Shown here piece by piece: positions 28,665 to 39,066 of a stretch of DNA of 64,000 bases. Both the position numbers and the translations under genes were made by a program. The notes beneath the pieces are model-generated. The model searched no databases. It worked only from the letters and a program-made list of their open reading frames with translations, and was not told the DNA's origin. Every line of letters starts with the position of its first letter. Position 1 is the first letter of the stretch. Source of the stretch: Bacteroidota bacterium (GTDB taxonomy: Bacteria; Bacteroidota; Bacteroidia; NS11-12g; UBA955); NCBI GenBank assembly GCA_016787485.1, contig JAEUUL010000014.1, positions 1-64,000 on the forward strand, in the 5' to 3' direction.

Positions 28665-29417
28665 TTAGGGGTTATTGCGTCTTGGGCGGCGGTCTCCACC
28701 TCGGTTGCGGTCGCGGTCACGACGATCATCGCGGCCAGGACGGTTACCATCACGCTTGCGTTCTACATCCTGTTGTGGAGCCAAATCTACTTTTCCGTAG
28801 ATCTCACCGCGGCACAACCATACTTTGATTCCGATTTTTCCATACACGGTCTGTGCTTCCACATTGGCATAGTCAATGTTCGAACGCAGGGTGTGCAATG
28901 GAGTACGGCCATCTTTATACTGCTCACTGCGAGCAATCTCATTTCCGTTCAAACGGCCGCTTACACGTATTTTGATTCCGTCAGCACCCATCTTCATGGT
29001 ACTCTGAATCGCCATTTTCAGCGCACGCTTGTATGAAAAACGATTTTCAATCTGCTGTGCAATGTTTTCGGCAACCAGGCGGGCATCCAGTTCCGGACGC
29101 TTGATTTCATGGATATTGATCTGAACGTCTTTACCTGTGATTTTGCGGATCTCTTCACGGATGGTGTCTACTTCCTGTCCGCCTTTACCGATAACGATAC
29201 CGGGACGCGAGGTATGCACTGTGATGGTAATCCGCTTAAGGGTACGTTCAATCACAACCTTGGCGATACCCCCTTTGGGAATACGCACCTTCATGTATTT
29301 GCGGATTTTATCGTCCTCTATCAGTTTATCACCGTAGTCCTTTCCTCCGTACCAGTTGGAGTCCCAGCCACGGATGATTCCCAGGCGTAGTGCGATAGGG
29401 TTTACTTTTTGTCCCAT
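28665..29417 (-). CDS. rpsC: Ribosomal protein S3 with Arg/Asp/Gly-rich tail
   Basis: 30S head protein at the mRNA entry. It starts [28 protein letters not shown]; the KH domain shows [17 protein letters not shown], followed by [13 protein letters not shown] and [14 protein letters not shown]. 250 residues. The last 35 or so are a charged tail ([20 protein letters not shown]), an RGG-like extension seen in Bacteroidota and Chlorobi S3 that may add RNA contacts. Confidence 0.98.
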   Translation of the reverse strand: MGQKVNPIALRLGIIRGWDSNWYGGKDYGDKLIEDDKIRKYMKVRIPKGGIAKVVIERTLKRITITVHTSRPGIVIGKGGQEVDTIREEIRKITGKDVQINIHEIKRPELDARLVAENIAQQIENRFSYKRALKMAIQSTMKMGADGIKIRVSGRLNGNEIARSEQYKDGRTPLHTLRSNIDYANVEAQTVYGKIGIKVWLCRGEIYGKVDLAPQQDVERKRDGNRPGRDDRRDRDRNRGGDRRPRRNNP

Positions 29418-29418
29418 A

Positions 29419-29796
29419 TTAGTTTGCTGCCTCGCTTTCTTGTGCTTTGTTTTTCAGACTGTCTATAATCACAACAACGTGATTGCTGCGCTTGCGCTGA
29501 CGGTAACCGCGACCCTGGGGTGCAGTACGCAGCCTTTTCATGGTGGTGCCACCATCTACCATAATGGTCTTCACATACAGGTTGCTGTCTTCAATCCGTT
29601 CTCCGGCATTTGCCTGAGACCAGTTTGCCACTCCGCTGCGAATCAGTTTGCTCAGAAACAGGGCATAACCCGGTTTTTGGTTCCACTGAAGGATATTCAG
29701 GGCGCGTTCTACCTTTTGGCCACGCACCAGGTCAGCTACCAGACGCATTTTGCGCGGAGACAGCGGACAGTTGTTCAGAATTGCTTTTGCTTCCAT
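29419..29796 (-). CDS. rplV: Ribosomal protein L22
   Basis: 50S protein lining the exit tunnel with a long beta hairpin. [28 protein letters not shown] and the C-terminal [25 protein letters not shown] are diagnostic. 125 residues. One base separates it from rpsC. Confidence 0.98.
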   Translation of the reverse strand: MEAKAILNNCPLSPRKMRLVADLVRGQKVERALNILQWNQKPGYALFLSKLIRSGVANWSQANAGERIEDSNLYVKTIMVDGGTTMKRLRTAPQGRGYRQRKRSNHVVVIIDSLKNKAQESEAAN

Positions 29797-29805
29797 CAGT
29801 TTCTA

Positions 29806-30063
29806 TTATTTAGAGTGGCCCTTGAATGTACGTGTAGGAGCAAACTCACCCAGTTTGTGACCAACCATATTTTCGGTTACGTACACAGGGATGAATTTGT
29901 TGCCGTTATGAACAGCAAAAGTGTGACCCACAAAATCGGGGATGATGAGGCTACGGCGCGACCAGGTTTTTACCACGGTCTTTTTGCGCGATTCGTTCAA
30001 AACATCCACTTTGCGCATCAGTTTATGATCTACGTAGGGTCCTTTTTTTATTGACCTTGCCAT
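29806..30063 (-). CDS. rpsS: Ribosomal protein S19
   Basis: 30S head protein forming a complex with S13. [19 protein letters not shown] and the signature [39 protein letters not shown] are clear. 85 residues, slightly short of the E. coli 92. Confidence 0.98.
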   Translation of the reverse strand: MARSIKKGPYVDHKLMRKVDVLNESRKKTVVKTWSRRSLIIPDFVGHTFAVHNGNKFIPVYVTENMVGHKLGEFAPTRTFKGHSK

Positions 30064-30077
30064 TTTCGTTTGCTACT

Positions 30078-30914
30078 TTATTTGTTCCTTATGCTTTTCC
30101 TTCGTTCAATAATCATTTTGCTGCTAGCCTTCTTCGGCGCACGGGTTTTCTGACCCTGTGAGTAAATCAGGTTGCGGCTTCTGGGTTGTCCACCTTTGTT
30201 GCGGCCTTCACCACCACCCATGGGGTGATCCACAGGGTTCATGGCAGAACTGCGGGTACGGGGACGGATACCCAGCCAACGGCTGCGACCGGCCTTACCC
30301 AGGTTTTCCTGGCTATGGTCTGAATTGCTCACTGAGCCAATGGTTGCCAGACATGCGGCAAGAATCAGGCGGCTCTCGCCACTGGGCAGTTTTACTGCCG
30401 CATACTTGCCTTCACGTGCCATCAACTGGGCATAGCTGCCCGCGCTGCGGCAAATTTTAGCACCCTGTCCCGGAGCCATTTCTATATTGTGAATCAGCGA
30501 ACCCAGAGGAATATTGCTCAGGGGAAGGGCATTGCCGATTTCCGGCGCAGCTGCAGCTCCCTGCTCTATCTTCTGTCCAACTTTGATTCCGTTGGGTGCC
30601 AGAATGTAACGCTTGTCTCCATCTGCGAATTCCACCAGACTGATAAATGCGGTACGGTTAGGGTCATATTCCACGGTTTTCACTTCTCCAACAACACCAA
30701 AGTTGTTGCGCTTGAAGTCGATAACGCGGTAGCGACGTTTGTGTCCGCCTCCGATGAAACGCATGGTCATGCGACCCTGGTTGTTACGTCCACCGGATTT
30801 TTTTACCGGCGTAAGCAGGGATTTTTCCGGTTTGGAAGCCGTCAGTTCGGTAAACGCATTGGCTACGCGAAAACGCTGACCGGGGGTAGTGGGTTTAATA
30901 CGATTTACTGCCAT
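30078..30914 (-). CDS. rplB: Ribosomal protein L2
   Basis: 50S protein needed for subunit joining and peptidyl transfer. Contains [50 protein letters not shown] and the signature [22 protein letters not shown]. 278 residues. ATG 30914 ([12 protein letters not shown]) is used because the upstream candidate at 30920 is TTG. Confidence 0.98.
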   Translation of the reverse strand: MAVNRIKPTTPGQRFRVANAFTELTASKPEKSLLTPVKKSGGRNNQGRMTMRFIGGGHKRRYRVIDFKRNNFGVVGEVKTVEYDPNRTAFISLVEFADGDKRYILAPNGIKVGQKIEQGAAAAPEIGNALPLSNIPLGSLIHNIEMAPGQGAKICRSAGSYAQLMAREGKYAAVKLPSGESRLILAACLATIGSVSNSDHSQENLGKAGRSRWLGIRPRTRSSAMNPVDHPMGGGEGRNKGGQPRSRNLIYSQGQKTRAPKKASSKMIIERRKSIRNK

Positions 30915-30916
30915 GA

Positions 30917-31201
30917 TCAAATGTTTTCGTAAAAGTCAATGTTAAAACCTTCTTTTAAAGTCACGATGGCCTTCTTATACGCGTTGGTATAACCGGAGAT
31001 CTGACCAGTGCGACGGTTACGACGCATCTTCCCCCGGGCAATCATTGTGTTCACCGAGTTCACCTCCACACCATAGAAATCTTCGATAGCTTTCTTGATT
31101 TCGTCTTTGGTGGCTTTTTTGTCCACCACGAAACCATACTGGCCACGTTTATCCATGATGCCGGTCATCTTCTCGGTAATCAACGGCTTCTTGAGTATCA
31201 T
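30917..31201 (-). CDS. rplW: Ribosomal protein L23
   Basis: Exit-tunnel protein and trigger-factor dock. [52 protein letters not shown] fits L23. 94 residues. The ATG overlaps the rplD stop (ATGA), and its stop precedes rplB by two bases. Confidence 0.97.
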   Translation of the reverse strand: MILKKPLITEKMTGIMDKRGQYGFVVDKKATKDEIKKAIEDFYGVEVNSVNTMIARGKMRRNRRTGQISGYTNAYKKAIVTLKEGFNIDFYENI

Positions 31202-31824
31202 TTGCTTATTGTCTCCTCTATTTTGGCGATAGCATTCTCAGTAAGGATGAGGTTTTTGGCCTTCATCACTTCATATGTATTCAGATCCGCTGCACGCATC
31301 ACGGTGTTTCCTTCGATGTTGCGGCCAGACAGGTATACATTTTTATTTACTTCGGGTGTAACAAACAGGCTGCGTCCGCTGATATTCAGTGCTTTCAGCA
31401 TACCTGCAAATTCTGAAGTCTTTGGTGTGTTGAAATCAAAATCTTCCACAACCACAATATTGTTCTTCTGGGCTTTGTAAGACAGAGCTCCGATACGGGC
31501 CAGACGCTTCAGTTTCTTGTTCAGCTTGAAGGAATAATCGCGGGGACGGGGACCGTGAATGCGACCACCACCTACATAGATACCAGACTTGAGGCTACCA
31601 TGACGGGCTCCGCCTGTACCTTTCTGGCGGAATACCTTACGGGTACTTCGTGAAATTTCGCTGCGGTCTTTTGTTTTGTGGGTACCCTGGCGCTGATTTG
31701 CCTGGTACTGTTTCACATCCAGATAAATCGCGTGGTCATTGGGTTCCGCGCCAAATATACCTTCCGGCAGGCTCACTGTGCGGCCTGTTTCTGCTCCGGC
31801 TTTGTTTAATACCTTAACTTCCAT
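31198..31824 (-). CDS. rplD: Ribosomal protein L4
   Basis: Tunnel-constriction protein; in E. coli the S10-operon attenuator. [37 protein letters not shown] is the L4 loop, and [19 protein letters not shown] follows. 208 residues. Whether L4 autoregulation occurs in this phylum is not known to me. Confidence 0.98.
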   Translation of the reverse strand: MEVKVLNKAGAETGRTVSLPEGIFGAEPNDHAIYLDVKQYQANQRQGTHKTKDRSEISRSTRKVFRQKGTGGARHGSLKSGIYVGGGRIHGPRPRDYSFKLNKKLKRLARIGALSYKAQKNNIVVVEDFDFNTPKTSEFAGMLKALNISGRSLFVTPEVNKNVYLSGRNIEGNTVMRAADLNTYEVMKAKNLILTENAIAKIEETISK

Positions 31825-31826
31825 GA

Positions 31827-32453
31827 TTAACGTTCTACTATTACGATGGAACCATTGTGACCTGGTACTGAACCTTTTACCAGCAACAAATGCTGGTCAG
31901 GCATGATTCTCAACACCTGCAGATTTACCGCTTTCACGGTGTCTCCACCGGTGCGGCCTGCCATGCGCATACCTTTAAATACACGGGCGGGAAACGAACA
32001 GGCACCAATGGAGCCCGGCGCACGCAAACGGTTGTGCTGACCATGGGTAGATTCACCCACACCTGCAAATCCGTGACGCTTTACCACACCCTGAAAACCT
32101 TTACCTTTAGAGGTACCGATGATGTCCACGAACTGACCTTCTTCAAAGATATTTACATCAAACACATCACCTTGTTTTGCACTGGCTTCTGCCTCATCGG
32201 GGTTACGGAATTCGAAGAATTCACGTTTTGCCGAGGTATTGGCTTTTGCACAATGGCCGGTGATAGCGGCGTTTGTATGTTTTTCTTTCACATCGCCCCA
32301 GGCCATCTGAATAGCACTGTAGCCGTCTGTTTTTTCCGTTTTCACCTGGGTAACCACACAGGGTCCTGCCTCTATTACAGTGCAGGCAACGCTGCGACCA
32401 TTGGCATCATAGATGCTGGTCATACCGATTTTTTTTCCAATCAAGCCTTCCAT
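31827..32453 (-). CDS. rplC: Ribosomal protein L3
   Basis: 50S assembly initiator. [20 protein letters not shown] at the start; the signature region is [57 protein letters not shown]. 208 residues. Confidence 0.98.
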   Translation of the reverse strand: MEGLIGKKIGMTSIYDANGRSVACTVIEAGPCVVTQVKTEKTDGYSAIQMAWGDVKEKHTNAAITGHCAKANTSAKREFFEFRNPDEAEASAKQGDVFDVNIFEEGQFVDIIGTSKGKGFQGVVKRHGFAGVGESTHGQHNRLRAPGSIGACSFPARVFKGMRMAGRTGGDTVKAVNLQVLRIMPDQHLLLVKGSVPGHNGSIVIVER

Positions 32454-32462
32454 GGTGCTGTC

Positions 32463-32771
32463 TTACAGTTTAATTTCAACTTCTACCCCGCTGGGCAGTT
32501 CAATTTTCATCAGGGCATCCACCGTTTTGGTGCTGCCATTATATATGTCTATCAGTCGCTGATAGGTGCAGTATTGGAACTGCTCCCGCGCTTTTTTATT
32601 CACGTGGGGTGAACGCAATACCGTGAATATCTTCTTGCGGGTAGGCAGCGGAACGGGTCCACTTACCACCACACCGGTAGTACGCACAGCCTTCACTATC
32701 TTCTCTGCCGACTTGTCCAGCAGGCTATGATCGAACGACTTCAGTTTTATGCGAATCTTTTGGCTTACCAT
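32463..32771 (-). CDS. rpsJ: Ribosomal protein S10
   Basis: 30S head protein that also acts as NusE in boxA antitermination, which links it to the boxA elements of the rrn operon here. [50 protein letters not shown] are diagnostic. 102 residues. Confidence 0.98.
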   Translation of the reverse strand: MVSQKIRIKLKSFDHSLLDKSAEKIVKAVRTTGVVVSGPVPLPTRKKIFTVLRSPHVNKKAREQFQYCTYQRLIDIYNGSTKTVDALMKIELPSGVEVEIKL

Positions 32772-32776
32772 TTCAA

Positions 32777-34915
32777 TTATTGTTTAGCAACGGAACCGTT
32801 AACTTTTTTAAGTACTTCTTCTGCAATGGCTTTAGGTGTTTCAGCGTAGTGGCTGAATTCCATAGAGCTGGTAGCGCGCCCTGATGTGATGGTACGCAGG
32901 GTAGTTACATACCCAAACATTTCACTCAGTGGCACTTTTGCTTTTACTACCTGTGAACCTGCGCGTTCGTCAATTCCTTCCAACTGACCACGACGACGGT
33001 TCAGGTCACCCATAACGTCACCGGTATTGTCGGCAGGAGTTACTACTTCCAGCTTCATGATTGGTTCCAGCAATACCGGACCGCAAGTGCGGGCAGCTTC
33101 GCGGAAACCACTGCGGGCAGCAACCTCAAATGACAGAGAATCTGAATCCACAGGGTGGAAAGAACCGTCAAACAGGCGTACCTTCATGCGGCTGATCGGG
33201 TAACCGGCCAGCACACCATTGATCATGGCAGCTTTAAAGCCTTTTTCTACAGAAGGAATGAATTCACGGGGAATAGAACCACCCACTACATCATTTACAA
33301 ACTGCAGACCTTCACCTACAAAATCTTCATCAGCAGGGCCAAGTTCAAACTGGATATCGGCAAACTTACCCCGACCACCGGTTTGCTTCTTGTACACTTC
33401 ACGGTGGGTGTTCATGCGGGTAATGGCTTCTTTGTAGGCAACCTGAGGAGCTCCCTGGTTACATTCCACTTTAAACTCGCGACGAAGGCGGTCTACGATA
33501 ATTTCCAGGTGCAACTCACCCATACCGCTGATCACGGTTTGGCCTGTGTCCTGATCTGTGTGCACACGGAAGGTAGGATCTTCTTCTGCCAGCTTGGACA
33601 GAGCAGTTCCCAGCTTATCGGAATCCGTTTGCGTTTTAGGCTCGATGGCCAAACCAATAACCGGATCAGGGAATACCATGGCTTCCAGTACGATGGGGTT
33701 TTTCTCATCGCAAAGGGTATCGCCGGTTTTAATATCTTTAAATCCAACAGCTGCGCCAATATCGCCGGCACCCAGAGATTCCACTGCATTCTGTTTATTT
33801 GCATGCATCTGGAAAATACGTGAGATACGTTCTTTGTTGCCACTGCGGGTGTTCAACACATAAGAGCCGGCATCCAGCTTACCGCTGTATGCGCGCATGA
33901 AAGCCAGACGACCTACGAAAGGATCGGTAGCAATCTTAAATGCCAGTGCGGCAAAAGGTTCGTTGTAATCCGGCTTACGCACCACTTCGTCTCCGGAGTT
34001 GGGGTTAGTCCCTTTTACATTTTCTTTATCCAGCGGGCTGGGCATCAATTCCATCACCAGGTCCAGCATGGTTTGTACTCCTTTGTTTTTGAAAGAAGAA
34101 CCACACACCATAGGAACGATTTTCATTTCCAGGCACGCCTGACGAAGGGCATTCAATATTTCACGTTCGGTAATGGAGGTAGGGTCTTCAAAGAACTTCT
34201 CCATCAGGGTCACGTCATATTCAGAAACAGCTTCGAGCAATTTCTCGCGCCATTCTGTAGCTTCCTCCAGCATTTCGGCAGGAATGTCAACCACTTTGTA
34301 GGTCATGCCTTTGTCGTCTTCATTCCAGATCATGCCGCGGAAATTGATCAAATCCACAACTCCTTTGAAGTTGTCTTCAGCACCAATAGGCAATTGGAGG
34401 GGAACAGCATTGCTACCCAACATTTCGCGAACCTGTTTTACCACGTTCAGGAAATCAGCACCGGCACGGTCCATCTTGTTGACGAAACCAATGCGTGCTA
34501 CATTGTAATTATTGGCCAGGCGCCAGTTGGTTTCACTCTGGGGTTCCACACCGTCAACTGCGCTGAAAAGGAACACCAGTCCATCGAGTACACGAAGTGA
34601 ACGGTTTACCTCTACGGTAAAATCAACGTGACCCGGGGTATCGATGATATTGATGTGGTATTGGTTGGTTTCAGGAATGGCTTTTCCGTCTTTCATGGGG
34701 TAATTCCAGAAAACGGTTGTAGCTGCCGAGGTAATGGTGATACCGCGTTCCTGCTCCTGTACCATCCAGTCCATGGTAGCAGCGCCATCGTGTACTTCAC
34801 CAATTTTGTGATTCACACCGGCATAGTACAGAATGCGTTCTGTAGTCGTGGTCTTGCCCGCATCAATGTGGGCAGCAATTCCAATGTTTCTTGTATAACG
34901 TAAGTCGCGTGACAT
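32777..34915 (-). CDS. fusA: Translation elongation factor G
   Basis: GTPase that drives ribosomal translocation. GTP-binding motifs: G1 AHIDAGKTT, switch region [13 protein letters not shown]3 DTPGHVDF, G4 NKMD. Later domains include [18 protein letters not shown] and the C-terminal [25 protein letters not shown]. 712 residues, full length. It sits between rpsG and rpsJ, merging the str and S10 operons; tuf is not in the cluster. Confidence 0.98.
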   Translation of the reverse strand: MSRDLRYTRNIGIAAHIDAGKTTTTERILYYAGVNHKIGEVHDGAATMDWMVQEQERGITITSAATTVFWNYPMKDGKAIPETNQYHINIIDTPGHVDFTVEVNRSLRVLDGLVFLFSAVDGVEPQSETNWRLANNYNVARIGFVNKMDRAGADFLNVVKQVREMLGSNAVPLQLPIGAEDNFKGVVDLINFRGMIWNEDDKGMTYKVVDIPAEMLEEATEWREKLLEAVSEYDVTLMEKFFEDPTSITEREILNALRQACLEMKIVPMVCGSSFKNKGVQTMLDLVMELMPSPLDKENVKGTNPNSGDEVVRKPDYNEPFAALAFKIATDPFVGRLAFMRAYSGKLDAGSYVLNTRSGNKERISRIFQMHANKQNAVESLGAGDIGAAVGFKDIKTGDTLCDEKNPIVLEAMVFPDPVIGLAIEPKTQTDSDKLGTALSKLAEEDPTFRVHTDQDTGQTVISGMGELHLEIIVDRLRREFKVECNQGAPQVAYKEAITRMNTHREVYKKQTGGRGKFADIQFELGPADEDFVGEGLQFVNDVVGGSIPREFIPSVEKGFKAAMINGVLAGYPISRMKVRLFDGSFHPVDSDSLSFEVAARSGFREAARTCGPVLLEPIMKLEVVTPADNTGDVMGDLNRRRGQLEGIDERAGSQVVKAKVPLSEMFGYVTTLRTITSGRATSSMEFSHYAETPKAIAEEVLKKVNGSVAKQ

Positions 34916-34927
34916 TTGTGCCTTGGC

Positions 34928-35398
34928 TTATACCTTAAAGTGTGAGAAAGCCTTATTGGCTTCGGCCATTTTATGGGTGTCTTCTTTCTTTTTAACAGCA
35001 GCGCCTTCACTTCTGGAAGCTGCGAGAATTTCTGCGGCCAGTTTTTCTGCCATGGATTTCTCGTTGCGTTTGCGGGCATACGAAATCATCCATTGCATGC
35101 CTACAGCCAAACGGCGGCGTGGGGGTATCTCAGTAGGAATCTGGAAAGTAGAACCACCTACACGGCGGGCTTTCACTTCCACACTCGGCATCACATTATT
35201 CATGGCCTTGCGCCAGGTTTCCAGTCCGGGTTCTTCCGTGGCTTTCTTTTCTACCAGTTCCAGGGCTTTGTAAAATATGTTGTATGCCAGAGACTTCTTG
35301 CCATCATACATCAGACTGTTCACGAAACGGGTAACCATCGTGTCATTGAACTTTGGGTCGGGCAGAAGAATGCGTTTTTTGGCGCGGGATTTTCTCAT
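34928..35398 (-). CDS. rpsG: Ribosomal protein S7
   Basis: Nucleates assembly of the 30S head. [36 protein letters not shown] and [26 protein letters not shown] are hallmarks. 156 residues. In E. coli S7 represses the str operon. Confidence 0.98.
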   Translation of the reverse strand: MRKSRAKKRILLPDPKFNDTMVTRFVNSLMYDGKKSLAYNIFYKALELVEKKATEEPGLETWRKAMNNVMPSVEVKARRVGGSTFQIPTEIPPRRRLAVGMQWMISYARKRNEKSMAEKLAAEILAASRSEGAAVKKKEDTHKMAEANKAFSHFKV

Positions 35399-35414
35399 GG
35401 TTCAGTTCCTCGTA

Positions 35415-35792
35415 TTATTTTTTCTTAGGCTTCTTGGTTCCGTATTTGGAACGGCGCTGATTGCGGCCTTCCACTCCAGCAGTATCAAGGGCACCGCGAA
35501 CAATGTGGTAACGCACACCGGGAAGATCTTTTACCCTGCCACCCCGTACCAGTACGATACTGTGCTCCTGCAGGTTATGACCCTCTCCGGGGATATAGGC
35601 GTTCACCTCTTTTCCATTGGTCAAACGCACACGCGCAACCTTGCGCAGAGCAGAATTCGGCTTCTTGGGCGTAGTGGTATATACACGTGTGCAAACCCCA
35701 CGACGCTGAGGACAAGAGTCCAATGCTGGGGACTTACTCTTCCAAAGTGTCTCCTGTCGGCCCTTGCGAATTAACTGTTGAATGGTAGGCAT
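35415..35792 (-). CDS. rpsL: Ribosomal protein S12
   Basis: Decoding-centre protein and classical streptomycin target. [13 protein letters not shown] starts at ATG 35792; [31 protein letters not shown] and [32 protein letters not shown] are clear. The Lys of TTPKKPNSA is the wild-type streptomycin-sensitive residue. 125 residues. An in-frame upstream extension to 35843 would cross the promoter, so it is not used. Confidence 0.98.
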   Translation of the reverse strand: MPTIQQLIRKGRQETLWKSKSPALDSCPQRRGVCTRVYTTTPKKPNSALRKVARVRLTNGKEVNAYIPGEGHNLQEHSIVLVRGGRVKDLPGVRYHIVRGALDTAGVEGRNQRRSKYGTKKPKKK

Positions 35793-35812
35793 ATCTCTCG
35801 TAAAAAGGACGG

Positions 35813-35843
35813 CAAAATTACGCGTATTATTTGGGAAAATCAA
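35813..35843 (-). promoter_or_regulatory. Main promoter of the str-S10-spc-alpha cluster
   Basis: On the minus strand TTG (35841-35843), a 20-nt spacer and TAATTTTG (35813-35820), followed by CCGTCC. Predicted start near 35806, giving a leader of about 14 nt before the rpsL ATG. Confidence 0.75.
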
Positions 35844-35922
35844 CAGGGGTTCTGAAATTTTTTAGTACTCATTTTCACCACATGCCCCGGAATGTGCCAA
35901 ATTTGCATCCCCGTTGGGTTTC

Positions 35923-37824
35923 ATGCATCCGATAATATCCCGATTTCGCACCTTTTTTCAGCTGGCCATCATCAGGCAGCTGCTTTTTGCACTTGCTTTG
36001 CTCAGTCTGAGCCGGCTCGTTTGGCTCCTCCTGAATACAAAAGGCATGGGACAGACCGAACCTGTTGATGTCCTTTTTGCCATTGCATGGGGCGTGTACT
36101 TCGACTTACCGGTAATAGCCTATGTTTTCAGCCCGCTGTGGCTGTGGATGGTGATTTACCCTACCGGACATATCCGATTTCCCCGCATTTCACGGTTGCT
36201 CTTTACCATCCCGGCTGCCCTTTGCCTCACATTGAATGCCATTGATTCGGCCTATTCCCGGGTTACAGGACGCCGAAGCGGACCGGAACTGTTCACCAAC
36301 CTGGCAGACGAGGGTAATCATATCTTGCCTTATATTACTGAATACTGGTATGCTATAACAGCCTTGCTGTTAATCATCGTGTGTATTTACCACCGGGTAC
36401 CACTCAAAAAACTTTCCTTATATATATACGGCAAACCCTGGTATGCTCCACTTTGGATCATTCCGCTGTATACCGCCGTCTGGATTCTGGCAGCCAGAGG
36501 CGGTCTCCAACTGAAACCATTGCGCAGTCTGGATGCCGGGTTGTATGTTTCCCCTGGACTCACCAACCTTACCACCTCTACCCCATTGCAGATCCTTTCC
36601 GGGTGGGGACACGCCAAACTGGCTCCTGTGCAATTGATGAATCAGGATTCTGCAGAAAAACTGATTCTTCCACTAAAAAAAGGCCATCAGGCAGCTACAC
36701 CTCAAAAAAACATTGTTCTTCTCATCGTGGAAAGTCTGGGCAGGGATTATACCGGATTCATGAATGGCCGACCCTATACCCCGTTTTTGGACAGCCTGAG
36801 CCGGCAAAGCCTTGTCTTTCAGTATTGCTATGCAAACGGAACCCGCAGTATAGAAATGGTGCCAAGTATTTTTTGCGGCATACCCGGCTTTATGGAAGAA
36901 CACTATATTACATCCGTCTACTCAACCAATAAGGTGGAGAACGCTTTTGCAAGTTTCAGAAAAACAGGTTACAGCACCCAGTTTTTTCATGGTGCAGCAA
37001 ACGGGACCATGGGGTTTGCCTCCTTTTTGGGCCACACAGGCGGCGTGCAGTATTTCGGGTTGAATGAATACCCAGCCCAATTGAAAGAAAAGGATTATGA
37101 CGGTGCCTGGGGGATTTACGATGAACCCTGGCTGCAATATGTAATCCATTGCCTCGATACTGTGAAAAAACCATTCTTTTCAGCTGCCTTCACCCTGAGC
37201 AGCCATCATCCCTATCAGATTCCGGACCGGTTTAAAAAACAGTTTCCCGAAGGGCCTTTGCCCATACACCGCAGCATCCGTTATGCCGATTATGCCCTGC
37301 AATCCTTTTTCAAAGAAGCAGCTACAAAACCCTGGTTTAAGAATACGTTGTTTGTCATTACCGGTGACCATACATCTTACGGACTGGATGATTATTTTTA
37401 CAGTCCAATCGGGCATTTTGAAATCCCGCTTCTGATTTATGGCAGCTCTGTAAAACCTGGCAGCGTGGACAAAACCGTGTCCCAATGCGACATCATACCC
37501 ACGCTGGCAGAAATGACCGGTTTGACGGCACCAGTGTTCAGTATGGGTCGTTCCGCGTTCGACAGCACCTACCCCGGCTACAGTTTTCATTTTGAAAGTG
37601 GCTTGTACTATATGGTTCAGTACCCACTGGCCATGGCTATGGATGAACAGGGCAGGGTAAAGGATTTTCACAGGCAGGTGCGCAATGAGAAAGTGCGGCA
37701 ACCTTTGGCACGGCATGGTACGGAATATGTAAAAATGGAAAAGATCCTGCGTGCGGCCATTCAGGTTTTTCACACCCGGTTGAATGAAAACACATGGAAT
37801 ACAAACACAGGCAACCCTGATTGA
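35923..37824 (+). CDS. LTA synthase family protein (membrane sulfatase-fold phosphotransferase)
   Basis: The N-terminal 210 residues hold about five membrane helices, followed by a periplasmic alkaline-phosphatase-superfamily domain. Metal and active-site motifs are NIVLLIVESLGRDYTGF (first metal Glu), NGTRSIEMVPSIFCGIPG (the Thr is a candidate nucleophile by comparison with LtaS) and VITGDHTSYG (metal Asp/His). 634 residues. True lipoteichoic acid is not expected in this phylum; relatives move phosphoglycerol or phosphoethanolamine onto surface glycans or lipids, so the acceptor is unknown. ATG 35923 is used; the upstream candidate is TTG. A degenerate promoter CAAATTTG (35898-35905) lies just before. 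Confidence 0.87.
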   Translation: MHPIISRFRTFFQLAIIRQLLFALALLSLSRLVWLLLNTKGMGQTEPVDVLFAIAWGVYFDLPVIAYVFSPLWLWMVIYPTGHIRFPRISRLLFTIPAALCLTLNAIDSAYSRVTGRRSGPELFTNLADEGNHILPYITEYWYAITALLLIIVCIYHRVPLKKLSLYIYGKPWYAPLWIIPLYTAVWILAARGGLQLKPLRSLDAGLYVSPGLTNLTTSTPLQILSGWGHAKLAPVQLMNQDSAEKLILPLKKGHQAATPQKNIVLLIVESLGRDYTGFMNGRPYTPFLDSLSRQSLVFQYCYANGTRSIEMVPSIFCGIPGFMEEHYITSVYSTNKVENAFASFRKTGYSTQFFHGAANGTMGFASFLGHTGGVQYFGLNEYPAQLKEKDYDGAWGIYDEPWLQYVIHCLDTVKKPFFSAAFTLSSHHPYQIPDRFKKQFPEGPLPIHRSIRYADYALQSFFKEAATKPWFKNTLFVITGDHTSYGLDDYFYSPIGHFEIPLLIYGSSVKPGSVDKTVSQCDIIPTLAEMTGLTAPVFSMGRSAFDSTYPGYSFHFESGLYYMVQYPLAMAMDEQGRVKDFHRQVRNEKVRQPLARHGTEYVKMEKILRAAIQVFHTRLNENTWNTNTGNPD

Positions 37825-37870
37825 TGCTTCCGCGTCTGAATAGGTATAGTTTTTGATATATCACTGCAAC

Positions 37871-38992
37871 ATGAGATTTGGTATCATTGCCGTATTGCTG
37901 TTTTCACTGATGGATGGATTGGCTCAAACCAAAGCCACCGGTGGTCCGCAGATTATGTTCCGCAAACGGCTTCACGATTTTGGCAAGGTGAAGGAAAGCA
38001 GCATCTATGCCACCACCCGCTATACTTTTGTCAATACCGGCGACAAGCCTCTGTTTATCAGCAGTGTACAAAGCAGTTGCGGATGCACTGTGCCGGACTG
38101 GACCCGCGACACCATCAGACCTGGTGATAGTGGGTTCGTTCAGGCCAAATATGAAACGATCAACAGGCCGGGAACCTTCCAGAAAACGGTAACTGTCTAC
38201 AGTAATGCAACCAATGCTCCTTTTTATCATCTTGATTTTGTGGGAGAGGTTATCAGGGATGAAGCGCCGGAAGGAGCACCTGCCATTCCTGATTATGGTA
38301 AGGTCTATTTCAGCAAACCCACAGTTGATTTTGGGGTCATTTACGACAACCAGACGGATACACAGGAAATACGGCTGGTGAATGGTTCTGTTTACACCAC
38401 TGAGTTTCAACCCTTACAAAACATTCCCGCCTGGTGCCGCGTGCTGGGATTTCCGAAAAGCCTGGAACCCAACGAAAATGCTGTAATTCAGGTTATTCTG
38501 GATGGAAAGTTGCTCAAAGGATTTGGGTTTGGTGCCTTTGAAATTCCGGTGGCAAGCGACAATGCCATGACCCCATATACAGGCATGTATATCACCTATA
38601 CCCGCAAACTGTGGTTCCCAAAACTGAATGCCCGCGAACTGGCCAGAGCACCCAAACTTGTGGTTGACAAAAAGCTTCATAACTTCGGAGAAGCAAAAAG
38701 CGGCGATTTTCTGAGCACCGAATTTCTTTTTACCAATACCGGTAAGCAGGAACTAAAGTTATATGAAATGCACCCCGACTGCACTTGTCTGAAAGTAGAA
38801 TATGACCGGGATGTGCTGAAACCGGGCGAAAAAATGAAAGTGAAAGTCACGTTTGATACGGTGCTGAAAAACGGAAATGCCAATCAAAGTATCTGGGTTG
38901 TATGCAACGATCCGGTTACCCCGGAAAGATTTATTTCAGTACATGCCCACTTGCCGGAGCAGGTGTACAATTGCCCCACTTGCCCCAAGTGA
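37871..38992 (+). CDS. DUF1573 protein with three Ig-like repeats
   Basis: Secreted protein of 373 residues: signal peptide ending LMDGLAQ, then a DUF1573 domain (KRLHDFGKVKESSIYATTRYTFVNTGDKPLFI..SSCGCTVPDW), a middle diverged copy (TVDFGVIYDNQTDTQEIRLVNGS) and a third canonical copy (KKLHNFGEAKSGDFLSTEFLFTNTGKQELKLYEMHPDCTCLKV). Copies one and three keep the CxC motif (CGC, CTC), the middle one does not. DUF1573 domains are common in Bacteroidota envelopes; their role is unknown. ATG 37871 opens the signal peptide. Confidence 0.85.
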   Translation: MRFGIIAVLLFSLMDGLAQTKATGGPQIMFRKRLHDFGKVKESSIYATTRYTFVNTGDKPLFISSVQSSCGCTVPDWTRDTIRPGDSGFVQAKYETINRPGTFQKTVTVYSNATNAPFYHLDFVGEVIRDEAPEGAPAIPDYGKVYFSKPTVDFGVIYDNQTDTQEIRLVNGSVYTTEFQPLQNIPAWCRVLGFPKSLEPNENAVIQVILDGKLLKGFGFGAFEIPVASDNAMTPYTGMYITYTRKLWFPKLNARELARAPKLVVDKKLHNFGEAKSGDFLSTEFLFTNTGKQELKLYEMHPDCTCLKVEYDRDVLKPGEKMKVKVTFDTVLKNGNANQSIWVVCNDPVTPERFISVHAHLPEQVYNCPTCPK

Positions 38993-39053
38993 ACCAATTG
39001 TAAAATTTGGCGTAATGGGGGCTTCCCCGTACTGAACAAAGGGAATAACCCTA

Positions 39054-39061
39054 TACATTTG
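39054..39061 (+). promoter_or_regulatory. -7 element TACATTTG of the T9SS protein gene
   Basis: TACATTTG ends six bases before the ATG at 39067, so the mRNA would be leaderless. A weak -33 (CTG, 39032-39034) lies 19 nt upstream. Confidence 0.5.
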
Positions 39062-39066
39062 CATAT

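Noticed and set aside
38993-39066. GGGG-GCTT-CCCC hairpin as a terminator after the DUF1573 gene
   Set aside because: No T run follows and the stem is only four pairs.
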